Shown here: positions 1-7,024 of the stretch, piece after piece
Position numbering within the stretch: position 1 is the stretch's first letter
Layout of the letters: every line of letters starts with the position of its first letter
DNA from: DAINBT01 sp036732785
GTDB taxonomy: Bacteria; Planctomycetota; Phycisphaerae; Sedimentisphaerales; SM23-30
DNA: 39,978 nt
Direction of reading: 5' to 3'
Assembly (NCBI GenBank): GCA_964537505.1
Contig: CAZICK010000032.1
Coordinates: 1-39,978 of the forward strand
Notes under the pieces: generated by a model
Told to the model about the DNA's origin: nothing
Seen by the model: the letters and a program-made list of their open reading frames with translations, nothing else
The model's database searches: none
Program-made: the position numbers and the translations under genes

Positions 1-210
1 TGTCTTCTCAAATCTGACCTCTTCTCTGTGTCTCGGTGCCTCCGTGGTTAATCTTCCCTATTTTAACATCAAAACTCATCAAAACATACCACAAACATAG
101 TCCAAACTATGTGCAAACATAGTACAAAGTGGGTACAAACCACATCACTTTTCATCAGAATTCATCCAAATTTCGCCGAATTTCGCGGTTTTTTCTTACC
201 CATCTTGCCT

Positions 211-228
211 AATCGTTACAATCGTTAC
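211..228. repeat. Perfect 9-bp tandem duplication AATCGTTAC
   Basis: AATCGTTAC is read at 211-219 and again at 220-228 with no spacer. It lies directly before the 32-bp tandem repeat array, so both may belong to one iteron-like regulatory block. Confidence 0.8.
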
Positions 229-231
229 GCA

Positions 232-320
232 AAAATAAGCACTTACATCAATCCCAACAACGTAAAATAAGCACTTACATCAATCCCCCACAACGAAAAA
301 TAAGGAGTTACATCAATTAC
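232..320. repeat. 32-bp tandem repeat, about 2.8 copies
   Basis: Copies begin at 232, 264 and about 297. The shared core is AAAATAAGCACTTACATCAA; the first two copies agree over their first 24 bases, and the third differs at a few positions (AAGGAGTTACATCAAT). The spacer part reads roughly CCCACAACG. The regular 32-bp spacing, about three helical turns, would put each copy on the same face of the DNA. The array ends about 35 bp before a possible tsaB promoter. Function unknown. Confidence 0.85.
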
Positions 321-355
321 CCGCCAAAATAAAACCCTCTTATCCGCAAAACCAA

Positions 356-384
356 TTGTTTCCCACGCCTCTTTACGTTAACAT
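356..384 (+). promoter_or_regulatory. Possible sigma-70 promoter for tsaB
   Basis: TTGTTT at 356-361 and TAACAT at 379-384 are separated by 17 bp. Each hexamer is only a partial match to the consensus. The -10 ends eight bases before the ATG at 393, which would give a leaderless or nearly leaderless mRNA, like other promoters in this window. Weak on its own. Confidence 0.3.
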
Positions 385-392
385 AAGTGCAA

Positions 393-1172
393 ATGAACAA
401 AGACATTAAGATCATGGCCATAGAAACTTCAGGTCGCCTCGGCAGTGTGGCACTCGCTCTAGGCCCACAACTCCTTGTAGAGCAGGCATTTACGTCTGAA
501 CTACAGCACACCGCCCAACTATTGCCCACCATGGAAACCCTCTGCCGCCAGCAAAATTGGCAGCCCTGCGACATCGAACACTTATACATTTCCGCCGGAC
601 CGGGCAGTTTTACAGGTGTTCGCATTGCCATAACTGTCGCAAAAACAATAGCTTACGCTCAACAAACCAAAATCGTCGCCGTACCAAGCATCGAGCCACA
701 GGCCCTAAACGCCGACTTAGCCATCCAGAACGAAAAGCTCCCTATCAAGCATTTAGCCGTCGTCCTGGAAGCCGGCCGAGGACAGATTTTCACCGCAATC
801 TTCGAAAAAACCCCCTCCAGGACACCCCCAGGCGGCTTTTTGCCGGAATTTCGCGTTGTGACAGAGCAAACACGCATGAACCCAGATCAACTCCTCGCCG
901 CGACATCACGGCCGTTATATCTGTTGGGACAAGGACTTAGCTATCATGCCTCAGAACTGGCAGGCGACGGTATAATTTGGCTGGATCAGAAATATTGGCA
1001 GCCACGTGCCGCCAACATACACCGCTGCGGTTGGCTGCGAGCGCACGCAGGACTGTTCGCCGACCCCGATCAACTGGTGCCGATCTATCTGCGTCAGCCC
1101 GAGGCGATCGAAAAATGGGAAAAACTACACGGAAAAAATGACGATAACCTCAGTGTAAAAAGGATGTTATGA
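393..1172 (+). CDS. tsaB: tRNA threonylcarbamoyladenosine biosynthesis protein TsaB
   Basis: TsaB is the non-catalytic ASKHA-fold partner of TsaD in the complex that makes the t6A37 modification on ANN-decoding tRNAs in the cytoplasm. The N-terminus (IMAIETSGRLGSVAL) and the GPGSFTGVRIA loop near residues 69-79 are family hallmarks, and about 259 residues is a usual length. I chose the ATG at 393, which gives MNKDIKIMAIETS; a GTG two codons upstream at 387 and an ATG at 414 are alternatives. No Shine-Dalgarno sequence is visible, which fits the leaderless promoter candidate just upstream. The next gene, dgt, starts 22 bp downstream on the same strand, so the two are probably co-transcribed. 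Confidence 0.93.
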   Translation: MNKDIKIMAIETSGRLGSVALALGPQLLVEQAFTSELQHTAQLLPTMETLCRQQNWQPCDIEHLYISAGPGSFTGVRIAITVAKTIAYAQQTKIVAVPSIEPQALNADLAIQNEKLPIKHLAVVLEAGRGQIFTAIFEKTPSRTPPGGFLPEFRVVTEQTRMNPDQLLAATSRPLYLLGQGLSYHASELAGDGIIWLDQKYWQPRAANIHRCGWLRAHAGLFADPDQLVPIYLRQPEAIEKWEKLHGKNDDNLSVKRML

Positions 1173-1194
1173 GTTTTAGACAGGGCATTGATAG

Positions 1195-2340
1195 ATGACT
1201 GACTTTCTACAAACAAGAGGCCGGCAGGAACAAGCCGAACGGGAGCGGTTGAGCCGATTTGCGGTGTTTAGTAGCCAGACGCGTGGCCGACGTCACAATG
1301 AACCTGAACACACTTACCGCACTTGTTTTCAGCGTGATCGCGACCGCGTGGTTCACTGCGCCGCTTTTCGGCGGCTGGAGGCCAAAACACAGGTATTCCT
1401 CGATCCAGCGAGTGATTATTACAGGACGCGTTTGACCCATACTATCGAGGTAGCCCAGATTGCCAGAACCATAGCCAGAGTATTGTCAGTAAATGAAGAT
1501 TTAGCGGAGGCGGCATCGCTGGCGCACGATTTGGGGCATCCACCCTACGGCCATGGCGGCGAGGCTGTGCTCAATGAGCTTATGGACGGACACGGAGGGT
1601 TCGAACACAACCGTCAGTCGTTGCGAACGGTGGAATATCTCGAACATCCGTATCCGGCTTTTCGTGGGTTGAACCTGACATACGAGACACGCGAATGCCT
1701 GGCGAAACACGAGACGCAATACGACCATCCAGTCGGTGAACATGAATACGGCTGCGGCCAGGCGCCGCTCGAAGGTCAGATTGCAGATATTGCCGATGCG
1801 ATAGCTTATAATTCGCACGATCTGGACGATTCGCTGGCTTGCGGACTGATCGACGAAGGGGAATTGGCCGGCGTAGAGCTTTACCAGCTTATCAAGCACA
1901 GTGTTAATGAGTTGTTTCCGGAGACTAAACGTTTTGTTCGCCAGTTGCGTTGCGCCAAGGCTGTGATCGATTTGTTAATCGTTGATGCGCTGGAGGAAAG
2001 CGATAGGCGTTTAGAGAGGTTTTGCCCTGGGGATGTTGACCAGGTGCGGGTGGCGCCGGGAAAGATAGTAGCTCTTTCCGATGCCTGCCAAAACCATCTG
2101 GACAAACTGCAGGAATTTTTACTGGAAGAGGTTTATAATCATCCTGACGTAGCCCGCGCTCAGGAGAAGGCCGGGACGGAATTGCGTTATTTGTTCGCCC
2201 GTTACATCGAACGGCCGTCGCTGCTTCCCGAGCGTTATCAGCAGCGGTTGGATGAGCAAGGCCCACATCGGGTGGTTTGCGATTACATTGCAGGCATGAC
2301 CGACCGCTTCTGCCGACGACTTTATGAACAGCGGATATGA
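1195..2340 (+). CDS. dgt: Deoxyguanosinetriphosphate triphosphohydrolase-like HD protein
   Basis: This is a dNTP triphosphohydrolase of the HD superfamily, removing triphosphate from dGTP or other dNTPs and so shaping nucleotide pools. The metal-binding HD set is readable: His82 in RLTHTIEVAQ, His111-Asp112 in LAHDLGHPPYGHGG, and Asp201 in DIADAIAYNSHDLDD. The early motif RDRDRVVHCAAFRRLEAKTQV is typical of the dGTPase type-2 subfamily, as is the 381-residue length. It follows tsaB by 22 bp on the same strand. A small hairpin CCAGC-TTTC-GCTGG lies just after the stop (2345-2358) but has no T-tract. Substrate preference cannot be read from the sequence. Confidence 0.93.
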   Translation: MTDFLQTRGRQEQAERERLSRFAVFSSQTRGRRHNEPEHTYRTCFQRDRDRVVHCAAFRRLEAKTQVFLDPASDYYRTRLTHTIEVAQIARTIARVLSVNEDLAEAASLAHDLGHPPYGHGGEAVLNELMDGHGGFEHNRQSLRTVEYLEHPYPAFRGLNLTYETRECLAKHETQYDHPVGEHEYGCGQAPLEGQIADIADAIAYNSHDLDDSLACGLIDEGELAGVELYQLIKHSVNELFPETKRFVRQLRCAKAVIDLLIVDALEESDRRLERFCPGDVDQVRVAPGKIVALSDACQNHLDKLQEFLLEEVYNHPDVARAQEKAGTELRYLFARYIERPSLLPERYQQRLDEQGPHRVVCDYIAGMTDRFCRRLYEQRI

Positions 2341-2504
2341 ATTACCAGCTTTCGCTGGACCGACCTATGTTAAGCCGATAGTATTTATGCTAACTTATTG
2401 GACCTGTTATCGGTATCGTAAATATGGTTTTGGGGTCTAAAAACAGCCATGTCTCGCTGTAGTGCTAAACAATGATAAATTTCTTTAAAAATTTATTTTT
2501 ATTG

Positions 2505-2537
2505 TTGACCAAGCGGTCAGTTGTGACTATATGGTCA
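2505..2537 (+). promoter_or_regulatory. Promoter covered by twin TetR-type operators
   Basis: TTGACC at 2505-2510 and TATATG at 2528-2533, with a 17-bp spacer, form a promoter. Two palindromes lie on it: TGACC-AAGC-GGTCA at 2506-2519 over the -35, and TGACT-ATAT-GGTCA at 2524-2537 over the -10. Their centres are 18 bp apart. The predicted start of transcription is about 2540-2543, so the ATG at 2543 would be leaderless. Paired operators covering both promoter elements are a usual arrangement for TetR-family autorepression; the binding itself is inferred. Confidence 0.7.
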
Positions 2538-2542
2538 TTCTT

Positions 2543-3071
2543 ATGAATACTAAGTCTAAAAAAGCTGGCAGGGCGGCAAAGAATCGCCATGACCCGAAAA
2601 AAGCTTAAGGAGGCAGCTTTGGATATCTTTAGCGAAAAGAGTGCTGATGCCGCAACGGCTGAAGATATCACTGAAAAAGCCGACCTCGGCAAAGGTACGC
2701 TCCATCGGCATTTTGCGGATAAAGAGGAAGTGGTTCTCGTGCTGGTGGAAGATGCCATTGAACATCTTATCGAACGTATTCGTTCCTATCTGGAAGAGCA
2801 TGAAAACATGGAAGATGTTTTAGGACATTTTTTTAATGCCCACCATGTTCTAATGTTTCATTTTTTTAAGGAATACAGATTATGTATAAAATGTGTAGTT
2901 TTTCCGAAAATACGGAGCAATCCGATGAACCTCCGCCCACCTCAGTTTTGGAACAAGTCCGCCCAGAAGGGTGTTCTGCTGATTTGTGTAAAGATAATCT
3001 GCAGATTAAAACCAGATGGAACGACTGGAAATGGCAAATCAAAAACCGGATACGTACACCTGATCAATTGA
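2543..3071 (+). pseudogene. TetR/AcrR-family regulator, frame-broken and C-terminally truncated
   Basis: The ATG at 2543 opens a frame reading MNTKSKKAGRAAKNRHDPKK that stops at 2606-2608. The +1 frame continues with a classic TetR DNA-binding domain: LKEAALDIF, TAEDITEKADLGKGTLHRHFADKEE. Removing one A from the six-A run at 2597-2602 joins the two parts seamlessly. An ATG at 2589 could still start a 160-residue product, but it would lack the N-terminal arm. After about MFHFFKEYRL (near 2880) the frame runs into the coding start of kamA and no longer resembles a TetR ligand domain, which should be roughly 80-100 residues longer. The gene is probably decayed, although a homopolymer sequencing error or slippage could explain the first break. 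It would have repressed its own promoter and the downstream cassette. Confidence 0.65.
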
Positions 3072-4261
3072 TACGTTATCTGCCAACCTTACACAATAGC
3101 CAAAATCTAGCGGATGTTATTAAAAAATATCCTTTGGCTATTACCCCATATTATGCTTCGCTGATACAGCGTCCGGATACTTCGGACCCAATTTTTCAGA
3201 TGTGTGTGCCACAGCCTGAGGAACTTTTCAGTCCGTCCTGGCTAAGCGAAGACCCGCTGGAAGAAAATGAAGACATGCCGGTGCCAGGCCTTGTGCATCG
3301 GTATCCGGATCGAGCACTGGTGATTGTAACAACTACCTGTGCCTCTTATTGCCGGCATTGTACACGTAAGCGTATAGCTGGAACCAGAGAATGCACGATT
3401 TCTGCTCGCAGGCTCCAACAAGTAACAGATTATCTGTTGGCTCATCCGGAAATTTCTGATGTTATTATTTCCGGCGGCGACCCATTAACAATGCCAACCG
3501 ATGCGATTGAGGCCGTCCTGTCAAGTATCCACTCAGTGGAGAGCGTGCAGGTAATCCGCGTCGGTACCCGTGTACCAGTCGTTTTGCCGATGAGGATTAC
3601 CGCCGAACTCGTAGAAATGCTGCGTAAGTATCATCCGCTGTGGATCAACACCCATTTTAACCACCCAAACGAATTGACCCCTGAATCGGCAGATGCCTGC
3701 AACAGGTTAGCAGACGCTGGAATACCTCTTGGCAATCAAACGGTTTTGCTAAGAGGAGTTAATGATTCCGCCCAGATTATTGAGCAACTATGTCGCGGCC
3801 TGATTCGCATGCGAGTCAGGCCGTATTATCTGTACCAGTGTGATCTGGTGCGTGGTGTTGAGCATTTTCGCACCCCTTTAAGCCAGGGGATAGAAATAAT
3901 CGAATATATGAGGGGTAGAGTAAGCGGCATAGCCATACCATCTTTTATAGTAGATACACCGCACGGCGGCGGGAAAATACCTATTATGCCGAACTATATT
4001 GTTTCCATGAGTCCAACGCACACGGTTTTACGTAACTACGAAGGGCTTATGGTTAATTACCCTGAACCTGAAATCAAAACATTACCGAAACCACAAGATG
4101 AACAAGTCCAACCGCTCAAGGCCGGTGTATGGGAGTTGGCCGTTGGAAAGGCGTCAATTATTCAGCCTGTCAATATGGCCAGGAACGAGAGACGCCGGGA
4201 AATTGTTGAAAAAAGGAAAAAAACACCAACTCCTGATGGCGGTTTTTTGTTTGATTTATGA
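2882..4261 (+). CDS. kamA: L-lysine 2,3-aminomutase (radical SAM, PLP-dependent)
   Basis: KamA converts L-alpha-lysine to L-beta-lysine using a [4Fe-4S] cluster, S-adenosylmethionine and PLP. The cluster motif is C153-ASY-C157-RH-C160. The PLP lysine is K365 in HGGGKIPIMPNY. The two aspartates that bind the lysine side chain in the Clostridium subterminale enzyme (D293, D330) have counterparts D321 (YQCDL) and D358 (IVDTP), at the same spacing from the PLP lysine. This favours true lysine aminomutase activity over a diverged relative. The 459-residue length includes a 45-residue N-terminal extension before the family start RWNDWKWQIKNRI. AAGGA lies about nine bases before the ATG. An ATP-grasp gene follows after 30 bp. 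The start overlaps the tail of the broken tetR frame. Confidence 0.92.
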   Translation: MYKMCSFSENTEQSDEPPPTSVLEQVRPEGCSADLCKDNLQIKTRWNDWKWQIKNRIRTPDQLIRYLPTLHNSQNLADVIKKYPLAITPYYASLIQRPDTSDPIFQMCVPQPEELFSPSWLSEDPLEENEDMPVPGLVHRYPDRALVIVTTTCASYCRHCTRKRIAGTRECTISARRLQQVTDYLLAHPEISDVIISGGDPLTMPTDAIEAVLSSIHSVESVQVIRVGTRVPVVLPMRITAELVEMLRKYHPLWINTHFNHPNELTPESADACNRLADAGIPLGNQTVLLRGVNDSAQIIEQLCRGLIRMRVRPYYLYQCDLVRGVEHFRTPLSQGIEIIEYMRGRVSGIAIPSFIVDTPHGGGKIPIMPNYIVSMSPTHTVLRNYEGLMVNYPEPEIKTLPKPQDEQVQPLKAGVWELAVGKASIIQPVNMARNERRREIVEKRKKTPTPDGGFLFDL

Positions 4262-4291
4262 TGTTTAGCTGTTTTGTGAAACGGGGATATT

Positions 4292-5278
4292 ATGATGATT
4301 GGCCTCACATACGATTTGAGAATCGATTACGAAGACTCAGGCTATGACGAGGAATATATCGCGGAATTAGATTTGGAGGAAACAATTGCGCTGATAGAGC
4401 AGGCCATCAAAAGTCTTGGGTATAAGACCGACCGAATTGGCAATGCTCGTTCGCTATCTTCTCGCCTTGTCGCTGGAGAAAAATGGGACCTGGTTTTCAA
4501 TGTTGCCGAAGGTTTATCAGGCCGATGTCGTGAATCGCATGTGCCGTCAATTCTTGAGGTGTACAATATCGGTTATACATTTTCAGATCCTCTTGTTTGT
4601 GCAATAACTTTGGATAAGGGTTTTGCCAAGCGCATTGTACGTGACGGCGGACTACCCACCGCTAAATTCAAAGTAATCGAATCTCTTGAAAGCATTGACC
4701 ACACCGCCTTTGAATATCCCCTATTTGCAAAACCTATAGCTGAAGGAACCAGCAAGGGCATAAATCACAACTCTCTGATAGAATCAAAAGAGCAACTGAC
4801 AGAAACATGCGCCTATTTACTGGAGCGTTTTTCTCAGCCTGTTCTGGTGGAGGAATTTCTGCCTGGCAGGGAATTTACGGTCGGAGTTTTAGGCAATGGA
4901 AATGATGCTCATGTGCTGGGGATTATGGAAATCGAGATACTGCAGGACAAAAAGGTCGCTATATACTCATACGTTGCGAAAAAGCAATATGAAAAGCTGG
5001 TAAACTATGTACCATACCGAAAAGGCTCGCTTCACAGGCAGCTTGAGCAATTAGCCCTCAAGTCCTACAAAGCCCTTCAATGCAGAGATGCGGCCCGCGT
5101 GGATTTTCGTTGTGATAAAGAAGGGGTTCCATGTTTTTTAGAAATAAACCCCTTGCCAGGTCTTCATCCGATACATTCCGATCTGCCAATGATTGCAATT
5201 CAACAAGGATTGAAGTACGAAGAATTAATCGATCAAATAATTAATAACGCTCTTAAAAGGCTTAAGGGAACCTCTTAA
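4292..5278 (+). CDS. ATP-grasp enzyme, D-Ala-D-Ala ligase-like (first of two)
   Basis: A 328-residue ATP-grasp ligase with the D-alanine-D-alanine ligase layout: an N-terminal domain (VFNVAEGLSGRCRESHVPSI, about 68-87), the ATP lysine in FAKP (K147) with loop EGTSKGI (151-157), VEEFLPGREF (about 186-195), and the metal-binding end RVDFR (269-273) and EINPLPG (284-290). In true Ddl the following motif carries residues for the D-Ala carboxylate; here it reads LHPIHSDLP, so the acceptor may differ. Family chemistry is amide bond formation through an acyl phosphate. Its place after kamA suggests that beta-lysine is a donor or acceptor (inference). The last five sense codons and the stop lie inside the palindromic element that starts at 5262, so the original C-terminus may have been replaced. 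Confidence 0.85.
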   Translation: MMIGLTYDLRIDYEDSGYDEEYIAELDLEETIALIEQAIKSLGYKTDRIGNARSLSSRLVAGEKWDLVFNVAEGLSGRCRESHVPSILEVYNIGYTFSDPLVCAITLDKGFAKRIVRDGGLPTAKFKVIESLESIDHTAFEYPLFAKPIAEGTSKGINHNSLIESKEQLTETCAYLLERFSQPVLVEEFLPGREFTVGVLGNGNDAHVLGIMEIEILQDKKVAIYSYVAKKQYEKLVNYVPYRKGSLHRQLEQLALKSYKALQCRDAARVDFRCDKEGVPCFLEINPLPGLHPIHSDLPMIAIQQGLKYEELIDQIINNALKRLKGTS

Positions 5279-5445
5279 AATTCATTTTTACTACGAACGG
5301 CTGCAATTTCCGTCAGCATCGTTATCGGCCAAAAATCGTCCTCAACATAGTTTCAACTATGCCTGCGGCGATTTTTGACCTCTGCCTCGCTGACGAAAAT
5401 TTCGCTCGTTCTCGTGACAAAAGCAATTTTTAGAGGCTCCCTTAA
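5262..5445. repeat. 184-bp near-perfect palindromic element (MITE- or REP-like)
   Basis: Two arms of about 92 bp are imperfect inverted copies around a centre at 5353/5354. The ends read TTAAGGGA at 5262-5269 and TCCCTTAA at 5438-5445. Paired inner blocks include CCTCT...AAAAATT, GAACG...CGTTC, CGTCAGC...GCTGACG and AAAAATCG...CGATTTTT. The tip is a perfect hairpin CATAGT-TTCA-ACTATG at 5346-5361. It separates the two ATP-grasp genes and contributes the stop codon of the first. No transposase and no clear target-site duplication are seen, apart from the terminal TTAA, which belongs to the palindrome itself. It would form a long stem in RNA and could stabilise or attenuate the transcript between the two genes. 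Confidence 0.85.
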
Positions 5446-5464
5446 ATGAACAGGCAACATTTAT

Positions 5465-6499
5465 ATGACAGGCAATGTTCTGATTATCCACAACGCTGTG
5501 GACAAAGGGCTGATAACCAAAGACGGAGCTGTCTTCGTGGAAAGCAACGCAGGTCTTATGGAGGAAGTCCATGCGGTTACTGAGGCGCTTAGGTCTCTGG
5601 GGATAAAATACCAGATCAAGAGTATCGAAACAATCGAACAATTACCCGATATTCTTACCCATAGTGATCAAGGAATCGTTTTTAACCTGGTTGAAGAGCT
5701 GCCGGCTGATATTTTGCACGCATGTTATGTTCCTGCGATCTGCCAGGTGTATGGCCGAACATGTACAGGCAGTGACACGCCTGCTTTGATACTGGCTCAA
5801 AACAAATGGCAGACAAAAGCCGTGCTTAAAGCAGCAGAGGTTCCGGTTCCGGATGGAACAATTGTTCCAATCGGGCATGGAATTTGTCTGAAAGGGTTGG
5901 TACACGGGAAATATGTTGTAAAACCGGTTTTTTCCGATGCCAGTGAAGGCATCGATGCTGACTCGATTGTTGACCTGCCAGGTATGGCTTTGGACAAGGC
6001 AATTAATCAAATTCACAGGCAGTTTAAGCAGCCGGCTCTTGTTGAGCAATTTATACCAGACCGTGAGCTCAATGTTTCTTTACTTCAGCAAAATAACGAA
6101 GTTCAGGTTCTGCCGATTGCCGAAATTGATTTTAGTGCCTTTGATGCAAATAGCATGAGGATTGTTGGTTATTCCGCAAAATGGGATGCCGATTCCTTTG
6201 CATATAATAACACCCCCCGTATTATACCGGCCCGGTTATCCGAAGAAACATCTGGCCTCGTACGGCAACATGCACTCGCCGCATGGAATGCTATCGGTTG
6301 TCGTGATTACGCCCGTGTCGATTTCCGTATGAACAACAATGAGCAGATATTCGTACTTGAAGTCAATCCGAATCCCGATATATCTGCCGATGCCGGATTT
6401 GCAGCCGCCCTTGAGGCCGGAGGAATAAGTTGCAAAAAGTTTATAGAAACCTTATTGCATAACGCTTTAATGCGGAGTTCTAATATATATTCGCTTTGA
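5465..6499 (+). CDS. ATP-grasp enzyme, D-Ala-D-Ala ligase-like (second of two)
   Basis: A 344-residue ATP-grasp protein only distantly similar to its neighbour. ATP-binding features are VVKP (K153) with loop SEGIDADS, VEQFIPDRELNVSLL (about 193-207), RVDFR (284-288) and EVNPNPDIS (299-307). The N-terminal domain (NVLIIHNAVDKGLITKDGAV) is unlike Ddl and probably sets a different substrate. The acceptor motif also differs from that of the first ligase, so the pair more likely perform two successive ligations, or ligate different amino acids, than duplicate one step (inference). The start at 5465 lies 19 bp beyond the palindromic element, with no strong ribosome-binding site visible. The acetyltransferase gene follows after 22 bp. 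Confidence 0.82.
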   Translation: MTGNVLIIHNAVDKGLITKDGAVFVESNAGLMEEVHAVTEALRSLGIKYQIKSIETIEQLPDILTHSDQGIVFNLVEELPADILHACYVPAICQVYGRTCTGSDTPALILAQNKWQTKAVLKAAEVPVPDGTIVPIGHGICLKGLVHGKYVVKPVFSDASEGIDADSIVDLPGMALDKAINQIHRQFKQPALVEQFIPDRELNVSLLQQNNEVQVLPIAEIDFSAFDANSMRIVGYSAKWDADSFAYNNTPRIIPARLSEETSGLVRQHALAAWNAIGCRDYARVDFRMNNNEQIFVLEVNPNPDISADAGFAAALEAGGISCKKFIETLLHNALMRSSNIYSL

Positions 6500-6521
6500 T
6501 ACTATTACAGGAAATATCTCT

Positions 6522-7013
6522 ATGCGTACTAAACCCTTTACAACAGGCATACACCGAGCCTGCCCGGAAGATAAGAATGTCGTTATGGCGATTCTAAAAC
6601 AGACAAAGTTTTTCAGGCCGGAAGAGCTTAAGATAGCAGAAGAAGTATTTGACGATTCGATTTCAGGTGGGCCGGAGGTCAGCTACCAATCTTTTGTTGC
6701 CAAAGAGGCACAGAAAACAATCGGATGGGTTTGTTTTGGACCGACCCCCTGCACGGTTGGTACCTTTGATATTTACTGGCTGGCAGTGGCCCCGGACAAT
6801 CAAAAACAAGGCGTGGGAACATCTCTTGTTCAGTATGCAACAGCGATTATTAAAAATCTCAAAGGCCGAATGATTGCAGTCGAGACGTCTGGAAGCCAGC
6901 GGTACTTTTCAACGCATCAGTTTTACGAAAAGCTTGGCTATCGTAATGAAGCCTGTATTAAAGATTTCTATTCCGTTGGTGATGACAAGGTTATATATAT
7001 TTGGCGAATATGA
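6522..7013 (+). CDS. GNAT-family N-acetyltransferase of the kamA cassette
   Basis: A 163-residue single-domain GNAT enzyme, expected to transfer acetyl from acetyl-CoA to an amine. The acetyl-CoA loop is QKQGVGTSLV (94-103), preceded by strand YWLAVAPDN, and the C-terminal part HQFYEKLGYRNEA matches the usual beta6-alpha4 signature. It is much shorter than AblB, the classical beta-lysine acetyltransferase, so it is not a plain ablA-ablB pair. As last gene of the cassette it probably caps the amine of the ligase product (inference). ACAGGA lies upstream of the ATG. The next gene, on the other strand, ends only 11 bp away, leaving almost no room for a terminator. Confidence 0.85.
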   Translation: MRTKPFTTGIHRACPEDKNVVMAILKQTKFFRPEELKIAEEVFDDSISGGPEVSYQSFVAKEAQKTIGWVCFGPTPCTVGTFDIYWLAVAPDNQKQGVGTSLVQYATAIIKNLKGRMIAVETSGSQRYFSTHQFYEKLGYRNEACIKDFYSVGDDKVIYIWRI

Positions 7014-7024
7014 CGAAGAAAAAT

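Larger units (their letters stand above)
1..355. other. Gene-free, repeat-rich intergenic leader upstream of tsaB
   Basis: No credible reading frame is seen on either strand. The stretch is A/T- and C-rich on this strand and built of short repeats. Around 91-130 the words CAAAC and CATAGT recur, including a small hairpin CATAGT-CCAA-ACTATG at 96-111. AATCGTTAC occurs twice head to tail at 211-228, and a 32-bp tandem repeat follows at 232-320. Bases about 24-53 (CTCTGTGTCTCGGTGCCTCC and following) resemble a short word I recall as dispersed in many bacterial genomes; that is recollection and not verified. Confidence 0.6.

Noticed and set aside
1600..1620. GGGTTCGAACACAACC, resembling a tRNA T-loop.
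   Set aside because: It is inside the dgt coding frame and no acceptor or anticodon stems can be formed around it.
2345..2358. Hairpin CCAGC-TTTC-GCTGG after dgt as a terminator.
   Set aside because: Five-base stem with no T-tract; too weak to annotate as a terminator.
5465..6499. Calling the ATP-grasp genes ddl (cell-wall D-Ala-D-Ala ligase).
   Set aside because: The D-Ala recognition motif is not conserved in either, two different copies sit with kamA and a GNAT, and no peptidoglycan genes are nearby.
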